A stretch of 64,000 nt of DNA from Paenibacillus vietnamensis (GTDB taxonomy: Bacteria; Bacillota; Bacilli; Paenibacillales; Paenibacillaceae), in contig NZ_JAHMHW010000002.1 of NCBI RefSeq assembly GCF_020169515.1, positions 620,001 to 684,000 of the forward strand, in the 5' to 3' direction. Within the stretch, counting starts at the first letter, position 1. Every line of letters begins with the position of its first letter. A model generated the notes under the pieces. That model was not told the origin of the DNA. It worked only from the letters and a program-made list of their open reading frames with translations, and ran no database searches. A program made the translations under genes and the position numbers. Shown here piece by piece: positions 1 through 8,620 of this stretch.

Positions 1-2476
1 AGTCAACCCATAGAACCTTATCGGGCGAATGTTCATTGATAAAATTCGTTCCGTCGAAGCGGCCTATAAAATATTGACCGCGGGACCCTAGATTTTTCTC
101 GCCGGGGTTGATGTCCACCTTTAATACCCATTTCGTATGAGTCGGGTTACCGTCCACCGGAAGTTCAAATAATTCAGGAACCTCCCAAACCCCGGAATGA
201 TCCCCATCCTTCGCGCCGAACTCACTTAGATATGTCCAGGTTTTTAAATTTGGGGATGCATAAAACATGACTTTATCGCCGGCGGAGAGAACCATAATCC
301 AACGTTGTGTTTGGTTGTGCCAAAAAACTTTCGGATCACGAAAATCTTTGATCCCTGGATTCGGAATAACAGGATTTCCTGCGTATTTGGTCCACGTTCG
401 TCCGTTATCAGTGCTGTACGCAATACTTTGCTGTTGGGTTTCTCCAGAGCTTGTATAGATCGCCACCAAACCGCCGGATTTATCCGTGAAAAATCCGCTT
501 GTATTACGTTCATCCACTACTGCGGAGCCGGAGAAAATCATACCCAGATGATCGGGTTCCAGGGCCACAGGCAAGTGCTTCCAATGTACGAGATCCTTGC
601 TGATTGCGTGTCCCCAGCTCATGTTCCCCCATTCGTTCCCAAATGGATTATACTGGTAGAAAAGATGATACTCTCCTTTAAAATAAACCAATCCGTTGGG
701 GTCATTCATCCAATTTCGAATTGGGGTAAAGTGAAACTGCGGACGGTAAGGTTCATTAAACACAGGTTGAGTTTGCCTTGCACTAGTAACCGGGATTCCA
801 GCTTCACACTCTTTTGCGATATAATCTGCCGTACGGATCGCCAAGGCGACAGTGGATAACGTAGGATTTACTCCGCCGATAGTAGGCAAAATGCTGTTAT
901 CTGCCACATATAGGCCAGGCACATTATGAATTTGGCCATACCGATTCGTTGATGAAGTTGAAGGATTGTCACCCATTCGGCAAGTCCCCGCTGCATGATA
1001 ATCCGATCCGGGAGGTCTCTGACAAATATCCGGCCTTCCATCTATTCTATCTATTGGTGTTTGCATGATTTCGGAGACTTGTTCGATCGCTGTAAACATT
1101 TGATTAATGATATCTCTATCTTTTTCACTGTATGAGTAATTCACCTGGATTTCCGGAAGTCCATATTCATCCTTCCTGACGGGGTCCAGAAACATCATGT
1201 TATCGAAACGCGATTCAACTTTCCCGTATCCAGTAAAACCAACCTTCAGCTCTTCTTCGAGCAATGGTTTTTCCCGATAAGGCTGATGCCAAAAATAGTC
1301 TCCTTGATTTCCAAACGGACCGCCAATTTGAATTTGGTAAGAGCGATAATTGGTTTGGGGAACTATAATGCCTAAAGTCCCTAAATCTTCAGGAAGTTCT
1401 CTGCGATTGATTTTCCCGACAGCCGTTAAATAGGAATGATCGACCAAATAATGGCCGATTGCGCTTCCCTGAATTCCTGAATTCAACAAAATTCTGGTGG
1501 TTTCAAAAGTACCTGCCGACAAAACAACAGACTTGGCTTTAAGGAAATAAGGCTTCTTTTCCCGCGACATCACTTTTACACCGGCAGTTTTACCGTTTTC
1601 CACCAAGATTTGAACAGCCTTTGCATTAACAGCCAAATCATACTTTTTACGATATAAGGCATAGGCAAGAAAATTGATCGAGCTCCAATTTACGTTTGAA
1701 TGTATTTCTCCATTAGTTGTGGGTTTCAGGTCAACGGCAATAGGGAATTGTATTGCATCGTAATAACCACTGTTCTGAAGCCGCTGAAGCAATATAGATT
1801 GAATTGCAGAACCCTTTGAATATTCATGTGTGACATCCATGGCTTGTTCGGCAGTTCTATAGTAGAATTCCATCTCCCTTATATCAACCGGCCATTCTAA
1901 CAGGTCGGAAATCGGCATTCTTGGAGTGACTAATCCCCAAAATAAGGTTTTTCCGCCTAAGGCATTCAGGATCCTTGCACCTGGGAACATCGGAAGACAT
2001 TTTCCAATCGGTTCGGAAATCGTTCCAAATAAATTATTAAGACGTTCACTATCCATAGTAGCCAAGTTACGTGCGTGTGTCGGCAGCAATAGGTCTCCTC
2101 TTTCAATGACGCCGATTCGTTTATTATTATTTTTCCAATTTTCACATAATCTCCTAAGAACAGAGCCGCCCCCGCCTCCGGTTCCAACAATGATAACATC
2201 ATAGTCCGCTTGTTTCATCTCCTCCAGCGAGGTCAACGGAATCCAATGATAAAGGGGATACGACGGTTGGAAAGGCGGACATGTTGGTATATTGTTCTGT
2301 TCTGTAACCGGCCTTGTGGATGAAGGAAGATTGATAGCTTTGCCTGCTATATTCAGATCCGGACTCATAATATCCGGATTCAGGGAGATGAGCTCTGCCA
2401 AATCGACATCCAATTTTTTCGTGATGGTTTTTAGCGTATCCCCATCATTCGCAATATAGATTCTAATCGTACTCAC
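1..2476 (-). CDS. LysM - GMC oxidoreductase - GH32 fusion protein (3' end outside window)
   Basis: One uninterrupted minus-strand frame runs from GTG at 2476 to the window edge (825 codons visible, no stop). I translated the junction codon by codon and it is in frame. Residues about 4-50 look like a LysM module (NDGDTLKTI, SLNPDI). Residues 91-106 are the GMC FAD-binding start (DYDVIIVGTGGGGGSV). The GMC C-terminal domain has the usual catalytic pair, His494 in YHAAGTCRMG and Asn537 in GGVNPTLS. After a linker near residue 569, a GH32 domain begins: NEPYRPQFHF, then WMNDPNG with nucleophile Asp592, the RDP motif at Asp714 and the acid/base motif WEVPELF (Glu765; usual form WECPD). GMC enzymes oxidise alcohols or sugars; GH32 enzymes cleave levan, inulin or sucrose. 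An in-frame TAG lies just upstream, so GTG is the first possible start; its SD AGGGG is unusually close. The region is more AT-rich than its neighbours, suggesting transfer. The substrate is unknown. Confidence 0.88.
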   Translation of the reverse strand, partial: MSTIRIYIANDGDTLKTITKKLDVDLAELISLNPDIMSPDLNIAGKAINLPSSTRPVTEQNNIPTCPPFQPSYPLYHWIPLTSLEEMKQADYDVIIVGTGGGGGSVLRRLCENWKNNNKRIGVIERGDLLLPTHARNLATMDSERLNNLFGTISEPIGKCLPMFPGARILNALGGKTLFWGLVTPRMPISDLLEWPVDIREMEFYYRTAEQAMDVTHEYSKGSAIQSILLQRLQNSGYYDAIQFPIAVDLKPTTNGEIHSNVNWSSINFLAYALYRKKYDLAVNAKAVQILVENGKTAGVKVMSREKKPYFLKAKSVVLSAGTFETTRILLNSGIQGSAIGHYLVDHSYLTAVGKINRRELPEDLGTLGIIVPQTNYRSYQIQIGGPFGNQGDYFWHQPYREKPLLEEELKVGFTGYGKVESRFDNMMFLDPVRKDEYGLPEIQVNYSYSEKDRDIINQMFTAIEQVSEIMQTPIDRIDGRPDICQRPPGSDYHAAGTCRMGDNPSTSSTNRYGQIHNVPGLYVADNSILPTIGGVNPTLSTVALAIRTADYIAKECEAGIPVTSARQTQPVFNEPYRPQFHFTPIRNWMNDPNGLVYFKGEYHLFYQYNPFGNEWGNMSWGHAISKDLVHWKHLPVALEPDHLGMIFSGSAVVDERNTSGFFTDKSGGLVAIYTSSGETQQQSIAYSTDNGRTWTKYAGNPVIPNPGIKDFRDPKVFWHNQTQRWIMVLSAGDKVMFYASPNLKTWTYLSEFGAKDGDHSGVWEVPELFELPVDGNPTHTKWVLKVDINPGEKNLGSRGQYFIGRFDGTNFINEHSPDKVLWVD

Positions 2477-3147
2477 GCCCCTCTATTGAACAGGCTTACT
2501 ATAAGCAAATCGATCATTCATCGGGAGAAGGCCTCATACTTTCGTTTGAATAACAATATATTCAGCTGTTCGAACCGCCAAATTGAAGGTCGTCGCAACG
2601 GGCTGGCCAGTCCAGTTAGACGGTTGACGCTGGTATCAGTGAAGATTTCGCCCCTTTCAATAGAAAGGAGCGACTAAATAATTTTATTATAAATAATGTA
2701 CTAAAATACCTGACGGGTTGAAAAAATATCGAAATAATTATGCGTAGATAAAGTCAAGGTTTTTAGATCCTACCTTACTCTTGATCTGCATGATGAATCC
2801 TTCCGACAAACGATATGCGACCATAGGGAGGATATGCCGCGAAAGCCCCTTGAACTGCCGGAGGGCTGTGGTTGAGTCCAAGCGTAGCGGCAGGCGTTGC
2901 CAAAAATGGCCACGTTCGACGTCATGACAGCGGATTTAGGAATGTCGGAGAATTCAGCTCACTTGGCGCTGCTGCATAGTTTATATTCCCTGCGTCGATG
3001 TTTGCATACATCCTGGCGAGCAATGAAAATAAGTATCGACCCTTTTATTTTCCACGCGCAAATAGGACGATATCGCCCTCGTAACATCGGGATATCGTCC
3101 TATTGTTCGTGACCCTATCTGATCAACTGCCCCGGCTGAGGTTACCC
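2477..3147. other. AT-rich intergenic stretch with two hairpins, no supported gene
   Basis: No convincing gene was found between the fusion gene and the large gene that ends at 3148. Open frames at 2486-2677 and 2897-3112 lack good ribosome binding sites and recognisable motifs. The stretch holds a 10-bp hairpin at 2649-2672 (loop AATA, one mismatch) and a perfect 14-bp inverted repeat at 3061-3104. Nothing resembles transposase or phage sequence. Confidence 0.5.
3061..3104 (-). terminator. Perfect 14-bp inverted repeat after the 1733-residue gene
   Basis: AATAGGACGATATC at 3061-3074 pairs perfectly with GATATCGTCCTATT at 3091-3104 around a 16-base loop. It lies 44 bases beyond the stop of the minus-strand gene that ends at 3148, so a terminator or mRNA-stabilising stem is likely. 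No clear U-run follows on either strand, so factor-independent termination is uncertain; a protein-binding palindrome is an alternative. Confidence 0.45.
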
Positions 3148-6100
3148 TTACCCTTTCGCCAGACGAACCGCTTCGTCCAGGGCATGCTTGAACATGTCCT
3201 CGATCAGCTTGCCGGCCTCGCGAACGTCAAAGTCGAGCTGCAGCCGGTAATCATGGCCGAGAACGGCTGCCTCGATAGAGGTCGTCAACAGCTTGCCCTG
3301 CTTCGCTTCCTGCAGCGAGCCGGACAGCTCCACACGCTTCAGGTCGAACAGGTCGCCCGCATGCTCGGCCGCATAGGCCGCGAGGGCCAGCATGCCCTCC
3401 GCCCCGTGCCTTGCCGCTTCGAGCGCCACTTTGGCGCTTTCGAATGCGGCGGCGGCCGTGCCGGTCTTGATCAGCTCCAAGCTTTGCTTCGCGGCTTCCA
3501 AAGCCAGATAAACCGCCGATTGGCCGATGCCCGAGAGCGCCGCCTCAGCCTCAGTCAAGGCGGCGCGGCCGGTCTGCTGTACGGCATGAAGCGCCTGCAG
3601 CGCCGTCTGCCACAACGTATACTCCGTGCCGGTGCGCACGGCGGCCAGCGTCTGCTTCGCCGCTTCAAGCGCGGTGTAATGCCCGCCGATCCGGACGCCC
3701 TCCAGCGTCTGCTTTGCCGTTTCCAGCGCCGCATATTTGACGCCGAAGCGAACGGCCTCCAGCGTCTGCCGGGCGCTCTCCAGCGCCGTATATTGCCCCC
3801 CGTATTTCAGCCCGTTCAGAAAGCCTTCGGCGGCATACAGGACGCCTGTAGCCGTCTGCATCGCCACCTCTAGCCCGGCGATCTTAGCGCTTAAGGCTGG
3901 CCCTTTATACGTATATTCATACCAATGCAGATGCTTCAGCTGATGAACGGCATCATCAATTTCGCGCTGCATCGAACCGACGCTGTTCCGGGCATTCTGC
4001 ACCTTCCCGATCGCATCGTTCATAGCATTGTTGTAAGCTCGTTCCGCGTCATTCACTGCCTGCTGGGCGCTGTTCATCGCCTGATCATATTCGGCTTGCG
4101 CCTGCGTAATCGCATCCTGGGCCTGCCGCATAGCCGAATCGTAGTCCCGCTGTGCCTGTTCCACTGCATTCTGCGCCTGCTGGAGCGCGTCGTCATATGC
4201 CGATCGGGCCGCCTCCACGTTCCGCTGCGCCTCATTCAAGGCATCGTCGAATCTGCGCTTCTCCTCCGCCACATGGTCCTGCAGCTGCTGCAAATACCTC
4301 TCTGCCGCCTGCTGCGCTTCGCGAAGCTCAGCTTCAGCCGGAGTGAACTGCTGCAAATAGACCTGTTCGGCGGCGTCTACCCTTTGCTTGACGACATCGA
4401 TATCATGCTCGACGATATCCATCGCCTGCCTCAACTTCTGGACAACCGTCGTTTTCAGATAGAGGGTCAAGTCGCTCTGAAACAACGCGTACAGGCGGAA
4501 ATCAAGTTGATCCGGCTGAGACAGCGATCCTTTACTGTCTCCCTGGACGACAAACTTCATGACATCGAGGAAGCCGAGCTCAAAGTAGAAATGAAGCCCC
4601 TTGTTCGACAAGTCCACGAACAGCTCCGCGTCCACGCCGAAAAATACGATAGCGCCGTCGATGAGCAGGCTTTGCCGGGCAGCCGTCATCTCCAGGTCGA
4701 ACCTTGCATCCGGTCCTTGATGGCCGCGGATCTCCAGCGGCCCGAGCGCCAAATGGTCGAGCGAGCCCTTCGCCACCACACCGTCCTTCGCCACTCTCGT
4801 AAAGATGGAAGCCATCTTGCCGAACAGGAGCATCTTGCCCCCGAAGCTGAAGCCCTGCTCAAACGTCAGGGTACCGATCGTCCCCCCGCTTGGCGCAATG
4901 TACAGCAGCAAATCCCTGAATTCCAGGAAGTTCGGAACCGCTTCGGGCGGAAGGCTGAGACCGGTCAGCAGATTGGCGAAGCGGACCAGATCCTGCGGGG
5001 CAAGACGCGTGAGGGAGCCCATTAAAATCTCGCGCGTCGGATCCTCCGATATATTCACGGCCATCTGCGCTTCGACCTCCCCGATCGCCATTCCGCCGGC
5101 GAGTCCGAACTCGGAAGGCAGGCCTGTCGAAGCGAACTCAGCATAGATAATGCCGAGCTGCAATGCGACGGCCGGGCCGATCTTCAGTCCGTTAATGCCG
5201 AAGGGCGCCTCCCACCAATTTTTCATCGTGGCCGATCCGCGGGCTTCCGCCGCTCCAACCTCCAGCATGAGGTCAAAATGGAGCGGCTGCTCCTGACTCG
5301 ACATCCTAACATTCATCCCGAATATCAGCTGGAAGGCCGGCACGGGCGTCAGCACGATTCGGATCCGGAACGGGTCCGTCGTGACGCCGCGGCCCAGGTC
5401 CAGCTTCATGTCGTTCACGTCGATTCCGATATCGGTCGCCGTACCGAAGTGGGCGCTGAAAATCAGTCCCGACTGAGCGGAACGGGTCAGCCCCGAGAGT
5501 GCCGGTACCTCCTGCAGCCTGCCCATCAGCTGGACGCCCTGCCGGACAGGGTAGGCGAAAGCAGGCGACTGGACCGCTCCTTCCTGGGACGCATAAATGA
5601 AGACCGCATCTTCAAAGGCCAAGGAATCCGCAAACGTTCCTTTCACGGCCGGGATGACCTTCGACAACCGGAAGCCGTCCGTTCCTAACCGGGCATACAC
5701 GACCGCGCCCCAGCCGTTCGATTGCTTCTCATAACGGACCTCGCCGTCAACTTCCACACCTTCGATGACGACGGCGCCCCGGATCGCGAAGTCCGTCGGT
5801 TTCCCGGAAGAAGCCCGGTACAGATCCAGGGAGAGTCTCGCCTCCTTGAACGACAAGGGGCCGATATCGAGATCCCCGAGCGTCCCCGAGAAAGAGACCC
5901 CGTCCGTCGAAAGGATTGCCTCCGCGCCGACGCGGTGGCCATGGACCGTCAAGTCGCAGCGGACCGTCAACCCTTTAGACAACGGTTGGCCGGCAACGGT
6001 CCCTTCACTTGTTGCCAATCCCACGAAGACCTGTTCGAACGTCATGTCATATTCCGGAAGCGCCAGCTGCTCCCCGGACAGCAGGAAGAACAGGTCCGCC

Positions 6101-8349
6101 ACGTCGTGGAGCGAAAAGTTCTCCGCCGAAGCGATGATGCCGGCCCGGCTTTCGGACAGCTCTCCCAGGAAGCTGTAATGCTGCACGCCAGTGGACAGCC
6201 GGGCGATAATCTGCAAATCGTTAACGGAACCGATGCTTCCTTGCACCGCCAGGGAATCCAGCGTGAAGCCAGGAATGCCGAATACGTCCGTAATACCGAG
6301 CGCCTCGGCATGGAGATAGACCGATCCGTCCTGATACGCCAAGGACGCATCCAGAATCGCCGGCTGCTCGCCGCCCAATGCGCCGATCTCCATGGTTGCG
6401 CCGATAAAGGCGGAGATGTACCAGCCCTCGGTTAACGCCACATTATCCAGGCTGGGGCCGATGCTGATCTGCAGGGCCCCCGATACGAGCGTCAGACCGC
6501 CCGGCAGGGAAGCCCGGAACGTCGCGGCGCTGGCCAGCGTCAATTCCTGCATCTCCAGCTTCTCGTCCAAGGATGAACCTTGGAAATCCAATTGCCCGCT
6601 AATAAAGATGCCCTGCTCCAGGCCGAGCAAACTCTTGAAGGCCGCCAGAGAACCGCTGTCCATCCGGAGCACGCCATCCAGCAGCAGCTGATTTGGGGCG
6701 CCTTCACTGCCCGCGACCAAGTGAAGGTTCACATCATCCAGAATGAAGAGGTCGACATGTTCGATGGCGAGGTTTTTGAACAAATCCGTAAAGACGAATC
6801 CGTTCTTCGCGATTGTCATCGTGGTCGCCACCGGCTGACCGTCCTTCAGCACGGCTCCCCGAACCGGTATGTCCGGCTTGCCGAGCGATGACCCTGTGGC
6901 CGTGAACGTAAAACCCGGATTCTCGTCCAGGCTAGTGCTTAGATTGCGGAGCAACTTCGGTGCCGGGGATTTCATGCCGCCGATCAGCGGTCCTGCATGC
7001 TCCTCCGCAGGCTTGAGATCAATTGCCGCAAGCTTCAGACCAAGCGGAAGATAACGGTCCGGCAGGAGCGCCTTGACCGACGCTTCGGTAAGCGGCTCAG
7101 AGGGGACAACCGGCACGCCGGGCATGACGAAAAACATGTTCGTCTTGACACTGCTTGTTTTTTGCTTTTTCACGGAGGGCCCGAGGAATTCCCTGGCCGC
7201 CAGAAATTCCGCCAGCGAAGGCGTGGCGCCGAGGAAAGGGTTAAAGGTCACCTCCTCGGTGAAAATGACCTTATTCGGCTTCTTCGAAGTATCGAGCACC
7301 CGATAGTCATAATTAATGTCCGTCGCCAGCCAAGTCGCGAACCGTTTCGTCCCGAGCTTTACGCAATTGACCGTCACCTTCAGGTCAACAGTAAATTCCG
7401 CGAATAGGGCATACAGCTGGATCTTCGATTCATGCTCCAGCATCTGGGAGTTGCTGGCCGAAGTTCCCAGCACCAGATTATTCCGGTGCTGCGGGGTTGC
7501 GAGCGATTGTGCCGGGCCGAACGAATGGGCAACGAGATGAAGCCATTCGTAATCGACGTCAGGCAGCTTGAGGTCGGCGGCCACTTCACCCGCAGAGTGG
7601 CCGTTCATGACGGTCGATTGCTGCGGATTCCGTTTCTGGCCCATCCAAGCTTGTACCTGATCCGGGGTAATCCGGGCATTAAGCGTGCGCTTCGCCGCTG
7701 CTTGGATGAACGTGTCGTTAAATCGCTCCCCGTGCACGTCGAACGCCAGGCTGACGTCCGGCTGCGCGATCACGGGAAAGGCTTTTTTCGGCACATAGAC
7801 GGAGAAAGCCTTCGTGATGCCGACCAGATCGAAGCCGGTCGGCGCCGTGTCCCGGATTTCCAGCGGATGGTGAATTTTCCGGCTGGTGTTGGGATCTTCG
7901 AAAAAGGCTTTATAGGTAGGAAGCGACTTCTTCGGTACGACCAATATCCGCTTCGGTCCGTCCGATGCGTTGTCGTAGCGGCCAAAGGGATTGGTGGATA
8001 CCCGGTCGAACGCTTCCACCGTCAGGTTAAGCGCTTCCCGGAACGTGCCGTACCAGCCCGAGATGGAGCGGGACGTCGTAATTCCGATGCTGTAATCGTC
8101 ACTATACAGCGTCAAGCGGTCAGGCGGCTCGTCGCCATCGAGGTCGTCTTCTTTCATGTACCAGTAACGGGCGTTCAGCTCGGCGGCTTTTTTCTCCAGA
8201 CGCAATTGCTTCAGATTGCCTTCATCCGCGATATTCTCGACAACGTTAAAGCTCAACCACTTGGCGGCATACTTAACGCCGTCCCGCTCAAAGCGGATAT
8301 AACGGATGTCATCATCGCCCGTGATGACAATCCTCGTAAATTTGCCCAT
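3148..8349 (-). CDS. Giant protein of unknown function, beta-rich core with helical repeat tail
   Basis: The product has 1733 residues; ATG at 8349 follows a good SD (AGAGGAG). I do not recognise the whole protein. Near residues 250-320 is a His-containing segment (EWLHLVAHSFG, RNNLVLGTSASNSQML) that weakly recalls nuclease-like or fungal conserved domains. Residues about 480-1290 are dominated by short amphipathic strands rich in Gly, Asp and hydrophobics (FRASLPGG, ISGQLDF, RGAVVIEG), suggesting a long stacked beta structure. Residues about 1330-1470 form an 18-residue coiled-coil repeat (AQNAVEQAQRDYDSAM and relatives). Residues about 1530-1640 contain 19-residue repeats of the form YTALEAAKQTLAAVRTGTE. 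No signal peptide, membrane helix or sorting motif is visible. It stands alone between the fusion gene and fabH. A structural, toxin-like or surface role is possible but unproven. Confidence 0.7.
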   Translation of the reverse strand: MGKFTRIVITGDDDIRYIRFERDGVKYAAKWLSFNVVENIADEGNLKQLRLEKKAAELNARYWYMKEDDLDGDEPPDRLTLYSDDYSIGITTSRSISGWYGTFREALNLTVEAFDRVSTNPFGRYDNASDGPKRILVVPKKSLPTYKAFFEDPNTSRKIHHPLEIRDTAPTGFDLVGITKAFSVYVPKKAFPVIAQPDVSLAFDVHGERFNDTFIQAAAKRTLNARITPDQVQAWMGQKRNPQQSTVMNGHSAGEVAADLKLPDVDYEWLHLVAHSFGPAQSLATPQHRNNLVLGTSASNSQMLEHESKIQLYALFAEFTVDLKVTVNCVKLGTKRFATWLATDINYDYRVLDTSKKPNKVIFTEEVTFNPFLGATPSLAEFLAAREFLGPSVKKQKTSSVKTNMFFVMPGVPVVPSEPLTEASVKALLPDRYLPLGLKLAAIDLKPAEEHAGPLIGGMKSPAPKLLRNLSTSLDENPGFTFTATGSSLGKPDIPVRGAVLKDGQPVATTMTIAKNGFVFTDLFKNLAIEHVDLFILDDVNLHLVAGSEGAPNQLLLDGVLRMDSGSLAAFKSLLGLEQGIFISGQLDFQGSSLDEKLEMQELTLASAATFRASLPGGLTLVSGALQISIGPSLDNVALTEGWYISAFIGATMEIGALGGEQPAILDASLAYQDGSVYLHAEALGITDVFGIPGFTLDSLAVQGSIGSVNDLQIIARLSTGVQHYSFLGELSESRAGIIASAENFSLHDVADLFFLLSGEQLALPEYDMTFEQVFVGLATSEGTVAGQPLSKGLTVRCDLTVHGHRVGAEAILSTDGVSFSGTLGDLDIGPLSFKEARLSLDLYRASSGKPTDFAIRGAVVIEGVEVDGEVRYEKQSNGWGAVVYARLGTDGFRLSKVIPAVKGTFADSLAFEDAVFIYASQEGAVQSPAFAYPVRQGVQLMGRLQEVPALSGLTRSAQSGLIFSAHFGTATDIGIDVNDMKLDLGRGVTTDPFRIRIVLTPVPAFQLIFGMNVRMSSQEQPLHFDLMLEVGAAEARGSATMKNWWEAPFGINGLKIGPAVALQLGIIYAEFASTGLPSEFGLAGGMAIGEVEAQMAVNISEDPTREILMGSLTRLAPQDLVRFANLLTGLSLPPEAVPNFLEFRDLLLYIAPSGGTIGTLTFEQGFSFGGKMLLFGKMASIFTRVAKDGVVAKGSLDHLALGPLEIRGHQGPDARFDLEMTAARQSLLIDGAIVFFGVDAELFVDLSNKGLHFYFELGFLDVMKFVVQGDSKGSLSQPDQLDFRLYALFQSDLTLYLKTTVVQKLRQAMDIVEHDIDVVKQRVDAAEQVYLQQFTPAEAELREAQQAAERYLQQLQDHVAEEKRRFDDALNEAQRNVEAARSAYDDALQQAQNAVEQAQRDYDSAMRQAQDAITQAQAEYDQAMNSAQQAVNDAERAYNNAMNDAIGKVQNARNSVGSMQREIDDAVHQLKHLHWYEYTYKGPALSAKIAGLEVAMQTATGVLYAAEGFLNGLKYGGQYTALESARQTLEAVRFGVKYAALETAKQTLEGVRIGGHYTALEAAKQTLAAVRTGTEYTLWQTALQALHAVQQTGRAALTEAEAALSGIGQSAVYLALEAAKQSLELIKTGTAAAAFESAKVALEAARHGAEGMLALAAYAAEHAGDLFDLKRVELSGSLQEAKQGKLLTTSIEAAVLGHDYRLQLDFDVREAGKLIEDMFKHALDEAVRLAKG

Positions 8350-8542
8350 GACAAACTCCTCTCGATTCCATTGAAATAACCGTTCCTTCCTGCAGACGGG
8401 TCGTCCCCCGCATCACCGCCTTTCTACCATAAATTATATCATTTTAATAAAAGAAATATATGTTTATCGTACCATAATCTTGCTTTCTATTAACACTTCT
8501 ATCTCTTCCGGAACGGTATTCAAACTCTCCTCTAGGCCGGCA

Positions 8543-8599
8543 TTGACAAGGAAAGCACGATAAAGTAAATTAGTATCAACTACTAGCACTTGGTACTAA
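8543..8599 (+). promoter_or_regulatory. fabH promoter with two overlapping FapR-like operator boxes
   Basis: TTGACA at 8543-8548 and TAAATT at 8566-8571 are 17 bases apart, a good sigma-A promoter. Two 17-base palindromic boxes overlap the -10 and start region: TTAGTATCAACTACTAG (8570-8586) and CTAGCACTTGGTACTAA (8583-8599). By my hand alignment they share 12 and 13 positions with the Bacillus FapR operator TTAGTACCTGATACTAA. FapR represses fatty-acid genes and is released by malonyl-CoA, which suits fabH. No fapR gene is in the window. Confidence 0.72.
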
Positions 8600-8620
8600 A
8601 TTCGAAAGGATGTGTGTTTG

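Noticed and set aside
267-859. Plus-strand and minus-strand short frames in the first 900 bases
   Set aside because: They overlap the GH32 part of the fusion in other frames and have no motifs.
2486-2677. A 63-residue plus-strand frame upstream of the fusion gene
   Set aside because: No SD, no motifs and strong overlap with the fusion start region.
2897-3112. A 71-residue plus-strand frame before the 3061 palindrome
   Set aside because: No SD, no recognised motifs and it runs into the palindrome.
3103-5025. Plus-strand open frames over the 1733-residue gene (for example 3103-3873 and 3925-5025)
   Set aside because: They lie entirely within the minus-strand gene, lack good SDs, and have Arg/Leu-rich compositions typical of antisense shadows in GC-rich DNA.
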